Below, in pieces: positions 43,641 to 51,321 of a stretch of 64,000 bases of DNA. Source of the DNA: Amycolatopsis balhimycina FH 1894 (GTDB taxonomy: Bacteria > Actinomycetota > Actinomycetes > Mycobacteriales > Pseudonocardiaceae); NCBI RefSeq assembly GCF_000384295.1, contig NZ_KB913037.1, positions 7,379,533 to 7,443,532 of the forward strand. Direction: 5' to 3'. Position 1 is the stretch's first letter. Every line of letters begins with the position of its first letter. The notes below the pieces were generated by a model that was not told the DNA's origin, did no database searches, and worked only from the letters and a program-made list of their open reading frames with translations. Made by a program: the position numbers and the translations under genes.

Positions 43641-44143
43641 GATCGCCCCCAGTGTCCATACTGGCTGTTCAACGGCTTGCTATCACTGCCCGCGCGGGGT
43701 GACGAGGACGAGTCCGCGTCGCGCCTCGGCCAGCTCGGCGGTGGTGGCGGTCGCTCGGGCAGCTGGCGCAGGCCGTCCAAGACGCGCTGCATAGCGGTGC
43801 GGTCTGGCACCGTGAACCGGGACGGTGGTTGCGGGCGCGACGGCTGGCGGTGTGGCTCGGCGCGCTGAACGTACAGCCGGGGCCGCCGGGGCAGTACCGA
43901 CCGCAGGGGCGCTGTGGGCAGGTCCGCCGGGGCCGGCTGAACCCGGGGCAGTACTTCTGTGGGCGCGCTGGCCGCCTCGGCCTCGGCCCACTCGGCAGCG
44001 ACGCGTTCCCGAATCCCGGCCACCGTGTGGCTCCGGTCCGCCCGCACCCGGCGGTTGTGCCGAGCATCGTGCAACACGATCCCCGCGACCAGCACCACGG
44101 GTACCGCCACGACCACGAGCACCGCCAGTGCCCCGCCGTTCAC
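43628..44143 (-). CDS. Single-pass membrane protein in the deaminase operon
   Basis: A 171-residue protein with one N-terminal membrane helix (ALAVLVVVAVPVVLVAGIVL, residues 5-24). A basic segment (HDARHNRRVRADRSHTVAGI) and a long, Pro- and Arg-rich, probably disordered tail follow, ending SQYGHWGRSWRE. No family is recognised. It overlaps the deaminase start by 13 bases and the upstream gene by four, so it is made from the same mRNA. Its position between the helical repeat protein and the toxin suggests a membrane adaptor, but that is inference. Confidence 0.7.
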   Translation of the reverse strand: MNGGALAVLVVVAVPVVLVAGIVLHDARHNRRVRADRSHTVAGIRERVAAEWAEAEAASAPTEVLPRVQPAPADLPTAPLRSVLPRRPRLYVQRAEPHRQPSRPQPPSRFTVPDRTAMQRVLDGLRQLPERPPPPPSWPRRDADSSSSPRAGSDSKPLNSQYGHWGRSWRE

Positions 44144-44556
44144 GCTTCGGGCGGCGCGTCCGGCGGTGGCTCGGGTTGGTTGACTTGCTTCGGCGTGACG
44201 GGCGACGCGGGCAGTTGCTCGGCGTACAACCCCACAACGTCACCGAGCGCGGCCAGCCACCCGCTGACCTCCTGGAGTCGGTCCCGCGACATCGTCCCCG
44301 CTCGCAGCCGCGCACCCACCGCCATCAGCTGACGACCGGACAACGCCAGCCGGTCAGCCAAGGCCATGGGTGTCTCGCTCGCCGCCGGTTCTCCGGCGTG
44401 GGCTGCCACCACATCGGCCAGCTCCGCCAGGAGCCCGGCGAATTGCCGCTGTCGCTCTGGGGGCATGGTCCCGGTGGCCAGCTCCCGGACGACCGTAGGC
44501 ACGGCCCGGTGCACGCTGCCGAGGCTGGTTATGAGTTCCGCCGTCTCCGGTGTCAT
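44140..44556 (-). CDS. Helical protein with an internal duplication, deaminase operon
   Basis: A 138-residue, all-helical protein of no recognised family. It contains a duplicated unit: residues 25-57 (ELATGTMPPERQRQFAGLLA...) and 84-116 (LRAGTMSRDRLQEVSGWLAA...), sharing the GTM-x-RxR, G-W/L-LA-L-DVV pattern. The C-terminus is Pro-rich. It overlaps both neighbours by four bases (ATGA). Paired helical repeats of this kind could form a four-helix bundle, but no function is assigned. Confidence 0.7.
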   Translation of the reverse strand: MTPETAELITSLGSVHRAVPTVVRELATGTMPPERQRQFAGLLAELADVVAAHAGEPAASETPMALADRLALSGRQLMAVGARLRAGTMSRDRLQEVSGWLAALGDVVGLYAEQLPASPVTPKQVNQPEPPPDAPPEA

Positions 44557-44906
44557 GCCGGGCTCACCGGCGCGAACCAGTCCGGCTGTTCGTGCTGATC
44601 TTGGGCTATCTGGACTGCCGCCCGTTCGGCCAAGCCGGCGAGCCGCGCCAGGTAGGCGTCACGCTGGCGAATGCCGTGCTCCGTCAGCCGCGCCCAGCCC
44701 TCTTGCCCGACGCCGCGCCGCGTATCGACGTACCCGGCTGTTCGTAGCGCGAAGAACTGGCGCTTAAGCCGGTCCTGGCTCACCCCCGTGGCCTGGCACA
44801 AGAAGGTGAACCGGCACCACTGCGCGTCGCGCAGCAGACACAGCAGATGCACCCGCAAGGGGTCCGGCAGCACCGTGTCATGGGTGGCGGCAAACGTCCT
44901 GCTCAT
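44553..44906 (-). CDS. Winged-helix DNA-binding protein, deaminase operon
   Basis: A 117-residue protein with a MarR/HTH_34-like winged helix: DPLRVHLLCLLRDAQWCRFT, then LCQATGVSQDRLKRQFFALR (recognition helix) and GYVDTRRGVGQEGWARLTEH (wing), followed by a helix for dimerisation. It probably regulates the operon it belongs to. ATG at 44906 is used because the domain begins soon after; the open frame extending upstream belongs to another frame of the neighbouring gene. It overlaps both neighbours by four bases. Confidence 0.8.
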   Translation of the reverse strand: MSRTFAATHDTVLPDPLRVHLLCLLRDAQWCRFTFLCQATGVSQDRLKRQFFALRTAGYVDTRRGVGQEGWARLTEHGIRQRDAYLARLAGLAERAAVQIAQDQHEQPDWFAPVSPA

Positions 44907-45322
44907 GCCGGTGCCCCCGCCCCGGCCGGCAGGCGACGCTGCTCCGTCCGTCGGGCTCCCGGGTGTCGCAGCGCCAGCACTTCCGCTCCCGCAAACTCCT
45001 CCAGATATGCGCACATCGCCGCTTGCAGCTGCGCGTGGAGTGCCAGGTGCCGCAGACTCGGCACCACTACGTGCCTCGCGCCCGTGTGCACCAGTTCGGC
45101 CGCCAGCTCGTCGAACGCCTCCCGCGAGCCACAGTGGAACTCGAAGAAGAACCCCGCGAAGGTCAGCCCGTGGCTTTGCGCAAACCGGATCACAGTCTGC
45201 TCGAGGTGCCGCACCTTGTGGTCCGGGACATGGGCCGGAACCCGCATGTAGCCGTAAGCCAGCCGGGCCGCCGGGGCCGGCTCCGCCGTCTCGGGAAGCT
45301 GCAGGAGCGCTGAGGTCGTCAT
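44903..45322 (-). CDS. Resolvase-fold protein without catalytic serine, first gene of the deaminase operon
   Basis: A 139-residue protein shaped like the N-terminal domain of serine recombinases. The strand YGYMRVPAHV (residues 23-32) aligns with the GYxRVS motif, but Pro29 stands where the catalytic Ser should be. LTFAGFFFEFHCGSREAFDE and HVVVPSLRHLALHAQLQAAM follow, matching the ExxSGxxxxRP and VVxxLxRL elements of resolvases only in outline. No DNA-binding tail is present. It is therefore unlikely to recombine DNA and may bind DNA or a partner. It heads the operon, in the divergent region opposite the XRE regulator. Confidence 0.75.
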   Translation of the reverse strand: MTTSALLQLPETAEPAPAARLAYGYMRVPAHVPDHKVRHLEQTVIRFAQSHGLTFAGFFFEFHCGSREAFDELAAELVHTGARHVVVPSLRHLALHAQLQAAMCAYLEEFAGAEVLALRHPGARRTEQRRLPAGAGAPA

Positions 45323-45594
45323 GGGTCTCGTCCTGGGTTGTTGCCGGTCGTGGGTGGTATTCCGGCGGCCAGGACTTCGCGGGGGAACGGGTAGTGCGTG
45401 CGGGAGTTCGCCCGTGACCTCGGAGGCACAGAAGAGGTGGTCAACCGGCCGCCGGGATACCGGAACCGACTTTTCCGGGCCGCCACCGGACCCACCAGGG
45501 CGACGATCTGACCCGGATGCGGCGCAGATCTTGCGTTCGGCCGTCTGACCTGCGGTAATGTGTCGACCGCACGGCGTAACGACAGGAGACGATC

Positions 45595-46860
45595 ATGGGC
45601 GGCCGACGAACCCGGCTCATCCGGGCACGTAAGGCGGCCTACTACACCCAAGAGTCACTGGCGTACGCCTTGAACGTCGACCCCGCCACTGTCGGGCACT
45701 GGGAGCGTGGCCGGTCTGAGCCGCTCCCGTTCAAGCGCCCGAAGCTGGCGAAACTGCTGGGGGTCAGCCGCGAGCAGCTGGAAGTACTGCTGGCCGAAGG
45801 GCAGACCCCACCTGCGCCGTCTGCCGACACCGAGCAAGACGGCGAACTCATGGAGGCGGAGGTAGCGTCCGACCCTATGAAGCGACGGACGCTCATGAAG
45901 TGGGGTGTCGCCACTACCGCCGCCTCAGGCCTCGGGGTTGAAGCCTTCGGCCAGATTGGCATGGCCGACGTGCGGCGCTTGGAACGCACCACGGACCGGC
46001 TCTGCAACCTCGATCACCGGCACGGCGGCGAGACGCTCTGGCGGGCCGGAGCCGCTACCGCCCAGGAAGCCGCGGTGATGCTGGAGCAGGGTCGTTACAC
46101 CACCGGCGTCGGGCACGCGCTGCTCGCCGCCACCGGCAACCTGCACATCCGCACCGGCTGGCTGGCTTGTGACGCCGGACGGCACGATGTCGCTCGTACA
46201 AGCTTCACTGAAGCCTTGACCATCTCCCGCCAGGCCGGCGATCCCGAGATTGAAACCCGCGCGCTCGCCGGGCTGGGCTTCCACAGCAATCTCGTCGGCC
46301 GTCCCCGCGAAGGCCTGCGCTTCTCCGGGGCTGCCGAGGACGCCGTCCGTCGGTTGGGGCCGTCCTCGCGCATGACTGCCGTCCCGCTGCTGCACCTGGC
46401 CGTCGCCAACGCCCGCAGCGACGACTACAGCGACGCTCAAGCCGCTATCTCCCGTGCCCGCAAAGCCCTTGATGCCGACCGCGGTGAGGAGGCCGCCCCG
46501 TGGGCGGCTTTCATGAGCCCGATGGAGATCGACGCGGTGGAGGCCACCTGCGCGGTGGAAGTCGGCAAGTCGGCTCGCGCTGAGCAGCTCCTAGAGCAGG
46601 CTATTGCCGGATACGGCGACGGCTTCGCCCGCAACATCGCGCTCTACCGGGTCCGGTTGGCCGCCGCTCGTGTGCTGGCCGGAGCCATCGACGGGGCAAC
46701 CGAAGCCGCCGAAGATGTGCTCGACACCATCGCAGATGGGCTCGACAGCTGGCGCGTCAGCTTGGAGCTGGGCCGGGTCATGGACTCGCTGGAGGCGTAC
46801 CCTGGCGCGCCCGGCGTTCAGGCGCTTCAGGAGCGCTACGCCACTATGATCGCGGTATGA
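45595..46860 (+). CDS. XRE-type regulator with TPR-like C-terminus
   Basis: A 421-residue regulator. The helix-turn-helix occupies about residues 8-62 (KAAYYTQESLAYALNVDPAT, then VGHWERGRSEPLPFKRPKLA). A linker follows with a KRRTLMKWG segment, then TPR-like helical repeats (TSFTEALTISRQAGDPEIET, AALAGLGFHSN-like) through to the end. Regulators of this kind bind a peptide or protein through the repeats. A TAATGT -10-like box lies upstream of the ATG near 45556, after the divergent region of 272 bases shared with the deaminase operon. It overlaps the GNAT gene by four bases. Confidence 0.85.
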   Translation: MGGRRTRLIRARKAAYYTQESLAYALNVDPATVGHWERGRSEPLPFKRPKLAKLLGVSREQLEVLLAEGQTPPAPSADTEQDGELMEAEVASDPMKRRTLMKWGVATTAASGLGVEAFGQIGMADVRRLERTTDRLCNLDHRHGGETLWRAGAATAQEAAVMLEQGRYTTGVGHALLAATGNLHIRTGWLACDAGRHDVARTSFTEALTISRQAGDPEIETRALAGLGFHSNLVGRPREGLRFSGAAEDAVRRLGPSSRMTAVPLLHLAVANARSDDYSDAQAAISRARKALDADRGEEAAPWAAFMSPMEIDAVEATCAVEVGKSARAEQLLEQAIAGYGDGFARNIALYRVRLAAARVLAGAIDGATEAAEDVLDTIADGLDSWRVSLELGRVMDSLEAYPGAPGVQALQERYATMIAV

Positions 46861-47411
46861 TCGCTGCGCCGCCGCTCACCCTGCGCCATCACGACGCTGC
46901 CGGGATGCATGAGCTGCGCGATCTGCTTATCGCGGTTTATACGGAGGTCTACGCCGATCTGCTGTCGGACCCGTTCTTCTCGCCCGAGCGCTACTGGCAG
47001 CGGCTGGAGAGCTATGCCAAGTGGCCGGGCTTCGCCCTGGTCACGGGCTGGCTCGGCGATGACCTCATTGGTTACACGCTGGGCTACACCCTGCCGAAGG
47101 GTTCCGCCTGGTGGCGCGGCTTCCAGGGCGACGTCCCGCCCGGCGCGCTCGAAGAGGATGGCAAGCGCACCTTCGCCGTCACGCAGCTGATGGTGCTCCC
47201 CGTTCACCAGCGACGCGGCTACGCCGGGCAGCTCCACGACGCGCTCCTAGCCGACCGCCCCGAGGAACGAGCCACCTTGCTCGTCAAGCCCGACAACGTC
47301 CCGGCCCGCACCGCCTACTTGTCGTGGGGGTGGCAGCGCTTCGGGCGGTTGCAGCCGTTTAACGATGCGCCGGTGTATGACTCGCTGATGATTGAGCTCG
47401 ATAGGGCTTAG
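46857..47411 (+). CDS. GNAT family acetyltransferase paired with the XRE/TPR regulator
   Basis: A 184-residue acetyltransferase. The core motif is RTFAVTQLMVLPVHQRRGYA, then GQLHDALLADRPEERATLLV (acetyl-CoA site), and the fold ends PVYDSLMIELDRA. The ATG overlaps the regulator stop by four bases. Pairs of an XRE/TPR regulator and a GNAT are common on actinobacterial mobile DNA, but the acetyl acceptor is not known. It could modify a metabolite, a protein or, as in some toxin systems, an aminoacyl-tRNA; nothing here decides this. Confidence 0.82.
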   Translation: MIAAPPLTLRHHDAAGMHELRDLLIAVYTEVYADLLSDPFFSPERYWQRLESYAKWPGFALVTGWLGDDLIGYTLGYTLPKGSAWWRGFQGDVPPGALEEDGKRTFAVTQLMVLPVHQRRGYAGQLHDALLADRPEERATLLVKPDNVPARTAYLSWGWQRFGRLQPFNDAPVYDSLMIELDRA

Positions 47412-47578
47412 CCAACCAGCTCACCAGTTGCGCGCGACCATGTACGGCCGTAGGTAGTTGTTCACGCCACCCTTCCCTGAGTCGTCACCCCGTGGCGGGT
47501 GAAACACGCCGCTGTCTAGCTGCGACTACTCGGCAAGACCAGCGGGCGAAGGCAACCGATACGGCGGAGGTGGTTCTC

Positions 47579-47944
47579 GTGAACGACCGCCCATATCAAT
47601 ATCATTCAGAGTCCGAGCTAAACCAGATTCTGAGAAGTATTGAACCTCTCCTCAACAAGAAGATTAAAGAAAAACAAGAAATGCCAATTGACTGGACCGA
47701 TTACCCTTCCCTGGTGGCCCACATAAACTCGATGAGTGATACTATGCATCAAATCAACCTTGAATTTACAGCACGACGAGAGAAGCGCAGGCAACAAGCC
47801 GAGGCGCGGGCGACGAGCGCTGCTGCGGCAGCACAACCAATGGCAGCACCTCCACCAGGGTGGTACCACGATCCTGCCAACCCAAAGCGGATAGTCAGAT
47901 GGGATGGCCAACAGTGGGCAGAAGAACTGTGGATTGCCGGGTAA
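47579..47944 (+). CDS. Small protein with C-terminal DUF2510 domain
   Basis: A 121-residue protein. The first 80 residues are charged and helical (EPLLNKKIKEKQEMPIDW, then EFTARREKRRQQAEARATSA). A C-terminal DUF2510 module follows (PPGWYHDPANPKRIVRWDGQ, then QWAEELW), which in actinobacteria usually lies at the N-terminus of membrane proteins. GTG at 47579 has a ggaggtgg site; the longer open frame upstream has no such site. Lower GC here marks it as part of the acquired DNA. No function is known. Confidence 0.72.
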   Translation: MNDRPYQYHSESELNQILRSIEPLLNKKIKEKQEMPIDWTDYPSLVAHINSMSDTMHQINLEFTARREKRRQQAEARATSAAAAAQPMAAPPPGWYHDPANPKRIVRWDGQQWAEELWIAG

Positions 47945-48030
47945 ACTCCTTACCTGCAAGCTGCGAGACAATCTCGAATTCCCATATATGATCCGGAGCA
48001 CCTGATAGGCGCGCGTAGTATAATCCGACT

Positions 48031-48952
48031 ATGACGAAACGTATCAACCCAGCGGTGCTGCATCCTCTCAAAGAGGCGCTGCGCCTAACGTTTTGGTACA
48101 AGAACGATCTCCGCGCCTTTCTTAATGCCTGCCTTGGCGATCGCGTGTTGGTCGCGCGGCTGGACTGGACGGCGTATAAGCGCGAGATCGTCGCGCAACT
48201 CGTTGACCTCCTTGCGGCCGACCAGCACAAGTACTTCGATCTGCTGCTGAACTTGCTCCTCGCGGTTGCGGAAGTTGACGACCCCCGGCACCTCAAGACC
48301 CTTGAAGATGGCGTAAAGAAGTATAGCGACGCGGTCGAGGCTCTTGCCGTCCTCCGTAAGCAAGTCGAGCCCCTATCGGAAGTTCAGGAACGACCAGGAC
48401 GAAGCTGCTCGGCGCCGGGAGGCTGAACGAGCAAAAGACGAGAATGCACGCGCTATGGCAGATAAGCTCGTGGAGCTTCGCCAAGATTTCATAACGATCA
48501 CAGGTCAAGAGGCGCAGCGTCGAGGTTACTCGCTTGAGAAGTTCCTAAATGAGCTATTTGCTCTGTATGACATCGACGCGAAGGGTTCATTTCGTGTTTA
48601 TGGAGAACAGATCGACGGCGCCTTCACGTTTCAAGGTGTTGAGTACTTGTTGGAAGCAAAGTGGCACAAAGATTTGACGCCACTCGCAGACCTGGACGTC
48701 TTCTCCGGAAAGGTCAATCGTAAGCTCGACAATACGCTAGGCTTGTTCGTCTCAATGATGGGGTTTCAGCCCAGCGCCATAGAGCTCGCGACCGACGGTC
48801 AGCGGCCTGCCTTGCTGCTGATGGACGGCTCGGACCTGATGATGGCTCTTGATGGACGGATCGCATTTCCCGAGCTGCTGAAACGCAAGCGCCAGCATGC
48901 GGCCCAAAACGGTGACGTCTTCCTGCGCGCCACTCAGATACTTAGCGAATAG
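48031..48952 (+). pseudogene. Restriction-endonuclease-like gene with a frameshift at a CCCC run
   Basis: Two overlapping frames rejoin into one protein of about 306 residues. The first (48031 to ~48370) gives MTKRINPAVLHPLKEALRLT and QLVDLLAADQHKYFDLLLNL, an actinobacterial helical N-terminal domain. The second, starting after 48371, continues FRNDQDEAARRREAERAKDE and then a Mrr-like PD-(D/E)xK nuclease core (QIDGAFTFQGVEYLLEAKW, with Asp and ExK). Reading gag-ccc-tat instead of gag-cccc-tat restores the frame, so one extra C at 48370-48373 breaks it. This is a mutation, an assembly error or a +1 frameshift site. Confidence 0.75.
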
Positions 48953-48972
48953 CGAACTCGGTGCCGACGGGC

Positions 48973-50218
48973 TCACATGCGATAGAGCTTCTCGGGTGGC
49001 TCATGCTCGGGTTGCCAGTCTTCGTTATCAGGGTGAGATTGCCAGAACTCTCGTAGTGATTGGAGGCTGTTGCCAACCTGTCGGAGCAAATCGATCTGCT
49101 TGTGTACAAAAGTCTGATCGGTGATGTTCTTGCGGAGTGTGTGAGCTGGCCTTTGGCGTGCCTGTCGCACCTCGCGGAAAGGCTTCAATACTCGGCGTAC
49201 GGCGTCTTCAGGAACATCGCGTGTCGTCAGCAATATGCCAAGTCTGCTGAGAGTACCCATGTTCGCGCCGTGTTCGTCAGTGCGTGGAACCTCTGGCAAG
49301 TCTAGGCCGTCATGACGAAGGTTCTCGGATAAGAGCTTGTCGAGCTGATGAACGAAGTTGTCCCACTCTGCCTGAGACGGGCGCAGAATCCAGCCGAAGT
49401 CACCCGGCCGCTCAGTCGTCTTCAGCAGGGGCTTGCCGAACGCGCGTTGATGAAGCTCGTTAAGGTTCCGAAGCTCGAAGAAGATTCGCGCAAATGGCCC
49501 GATACCGTCCGGTCAGCCTCCCATCTGCTGCCGCCACCACGCCGGGTGAGGCTGGAGACCTTCCTCCGGAACCTGATACGTTTTCCAACGCTGCTGATGT
49601 ATTGGGGTCAACTTGGCAAGATCGCCATAGAATGCACAGACGCGACGAATTATCGGCGAGTCCGGGTCGGCGGCGTCATACTTTGAAATGTCGTAGGCGA
49701 ATCCAATATGCTGCATACCCGTCTTGTCGTGTTCTGGCTCGCTGCTGTCGAGGTAGACTTCATCGCTTGTCGACACTCGAGCTCCGAAGTCATAGAAGTC
49801 GAATGAGAACCGAGGGTCATTGCGGTACTGTTCAAGTACGTACGTCGAACCTGAAGTAGGCGAGTTCCAGAGTTCCACGACCTTTGGCCATCGCCTGCCG
49901 GAAAGGCTGGCCAGTGTGACGCCTTGTTGGCCGATGCTTCTTGAGGGCGACGGGGGTGGGGTATAGGCATAGCCCATAGCCATCAGAAGTCAGAGAATCG
50001 ATCGAAGCAACCTGCTGCTCGATACTGCGCTCGGACGGCCAAGGTCGAATGTGCGGATTTAGGTAGTCCTCCTGGGAGACCACCTGGACCATGCTCTCGC
50101 GTACCAGCTCTACCGCGGCACTCTTCCTCGCCCGATCCTCGCCGGTGAGGTAGAGACCATTGAAGTCCGGAGACGATCCGTAAAACTTCAACACCTCGCG
50201 TAAGAGCTCGTCCTTCAT
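48973..50218 (-). pseudogene. Broken gene of unknown function (frameshift and in-frame stop)
   Basis: Three segments fit one protein of about 415 residues. The first runs from ATG 50218 (MKDELLREVLKFYGSSPDF) to about 49960. The frame then shifts near the G-run at 49952-49961 and continues through WPKVVELWNSPTSGSTYVLE to a TGA at 49513-49515. The same frame goes on after that stop (IFFELRNLNELHQRAFGKPL) to 48973. The long, in-frame continuity of non-repetitive sequence indicates a once intact gene. No family is recognised. Its lower GC content fits the island. Confidence 0.6.
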
Positions 50219-50276
50219 CGTGCAATTATCGCATAGCCATCAGCTGCGGCGCGGCAAGCGCTCGATAGCGCATGCG

Positions 50277-50729
50277 CTATCGCCTTGAGTGTCGTCCTCG
50301 TGGCCGCATCGTGACCCCATTCGCGACCAGTCGGGCGCGAATCGTCTCGTTGCCGACCTGGTATTTGAGCGCGACCTGATCGAGTGTCCATCCGTCCCGG
50401 TAGAGCTGGGAGGCGTCTTCGACGTCCTCGGGCAGGAAGGTGAACGGTCGGGTGTCGATGCCGCGAGCGCGAAGGTGTTGCCCGATCGTCGTTCGGTACA
50501 CGCGGTATGTATGGGCCAGTTCGCGAATCGAGGCTCCGGTGCGGAACTCTTCGATGAGCCGGTCGACCTCTTCCGGGCGAAGCTGACGGGCTGTTCGCAG
50601 CTGCCGGTGCGTCAAGTGTCTGACAGGCTCGTCCGCAGACGCCTGCGGCTCCGGCCAGCTCGCGGCCAATTTCAGCAGTCGTTGAACCTGGTGCGATGGG
50701 TGGGCAAACTCCTCAACTGCGCCCACCAA
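50277..50729 (-). CDS. Tandem helix-turn-helix protein whose frame starts in the attR core
   Basis: A 150-codon frame with two similar HTH units: LRPEEVDRLIEEFRTGASIR followed by ELAHTYRVYRTTIGQHLRAR, and LPEDVEDASQLYRDGWTLDQ followed by VALKYQVGNETIRARLVANG. Such units occur at the C-terminus of resolvase-type recombinases. The first codons (TTG GTG GGC GCA) are the attachment core itself, and no start with a ribosome-binding site lies downstream. In an excised circle this frame would join the integrase frame in phase (both read LVGA through the core). It may thus be the far end of the integrase gene rather than an independent gene. Confidence 0.6.
   Translation of the reverse strand: MVGAVEEFAHPSHQVQRLLKLAASWPEPQASADEPVRHLTHRQLRTARQLRPEEVDRLIEEFRTGASIRELAHTYRVYRTTIGQHLRARGIDTRPFTFLPEDVEDASQLYRDGWTLDQVALKYQVGNETIRARLVANGVTMRPRGRHSRR
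50717..50729 (+). repeat. attR core, 13-bp direct repeat
   Basis: CTGCGCCCACCAA, identical to 40848-40860. The chromosome resumes to its right with a strong terminator that would have ended tRNA-Val transcription before the island arrived. Confidence 0.82.
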
Positions 50730-50743
50730 ACCACGCTTGTTCC

Positions 50744-50787
50744 AACCCGATCCGGTGACTTCCTCACCGGATCGGGTTTTGTTGTTT
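50744..50787 (+). terminator. Intrinsic terminator displaced from tRNA-Val
   Basis: Perfect 15-base arms (AACCCGATCCGGTGA at 50744-50758 and its complement at 50764-50778) with a 5-base loop, followed by a T-rich run (ttgttgttt). It begins 14 bases after the attR core. In the uninterrupted chromosome it would stand just after the tRNA-Val CCA end. Confidence 0.9.
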
Positions 50788-50915
50788 CGCCGCCCAGACC
50801 GCCCCTGACGTCGTCGAACGCCGTCTGGAAGACGTTGCCCGCACCGCGCGGGCTGTCGAGCGCTTCGGACAGGGTCTACTCGCTAGCTGAGAGCCGGCAA
50901 GGGCAACAGCTTGCC

Positions 50916-51320
50916 CTACACCCCTGACGGCAGCTCTTCTCGCTCCAAGAACGCCAGCGCCGCAGCTCGCACCTGTTCCATGGGCACCTCGTACTGGGCC
51001 GGGATCTCCCGCACATGCGCCATGTAGTCGTAGATGACTTCACCGGTAAGGCTCGGATCGCCCACGGTCTGCGCGGCCACGGGTGTCACGAAGACGACAA
51101 GGCCCTTCTCCTGCCCGACGCCCAGGTAGAACACCCCACAGCTCGGATCGCCGGATACCGAGCACTCGGCCATCGGCGGTACTGGCTGGTCCTTGCTGTC
51201 GGCCTGCATACGCTGGATGAGCGCGTCCAGTTCGTCAGCGGTGCTCACCAGGATGGCCGGGTCGCCCTCGGAGTAGTCGTTCTCCGGCTCCTGGTCGTAC
51301 CAGACTTCCAGCGTGACCAC
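50916..51320 (-). CDS. Imm1-family immunity protein, second copy
   Basis: A 134-residue intact Imm1 protein, closely similar to the copy at 42499-42894 (MVTLEVWYDQEPENDYSEGD, ILVSTADELDALIQRMQ, VIYDYMAHVREIPAQYEVPM). It begins with GTG at 51320, one base after the TAA that ends the frameshifted deaminase copy. Since its toxin is broken, it is an orphan that could still protect against the intact toxin in the island. It lies outside the attR core. Confidence 0.85.
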   Translation of the reverse strand: MVTLEVWYDQEPENDYSEGDPAILVSTADELDALIQRMQADSKDQPVPPMAECSVSGDPSCGVFYLGVGQEKGLVVFVTPVAAQTVGDPSLTGEVIYDYMAHVREIPAQYEVPMEQVRAAALAFLEREELPSGV

Positions 51321-51321
51321 G

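Larger units (their letters stand above)
40848..50729 (+). mobile_element. Genomic island integrated at the 3' end of tRNA-Val
   Basis: About 9.9 kb bounded by the direct repeat CTGCGCCCACCAA at both ends. Inside are a truncated serine integrase at the left end, an initiator-like tRNA, a deaminase/Imm1 operon, an XRE-GNAT pair, a DUF2510 gene, two broken genes and an HTH gene at the right end. Several stretches are clearly more AT-rich than the flanking chromosome (about 41.9-42.2 kb and 47.6-50.2 kb). No replication, FtsK-like transfer or relaxase genes are visible, and the integrase lacks its catalytic domain, so the island is probably no longer mobile on its own. Confidence 0.85.

Noticed and set aside
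47412..47578. N-terminal extension of the DUF2510 gene from 47492
   Set aside because: No ribosome-binding site precedes it, while GTG 47579 has ggaggtgg at a normal distance.
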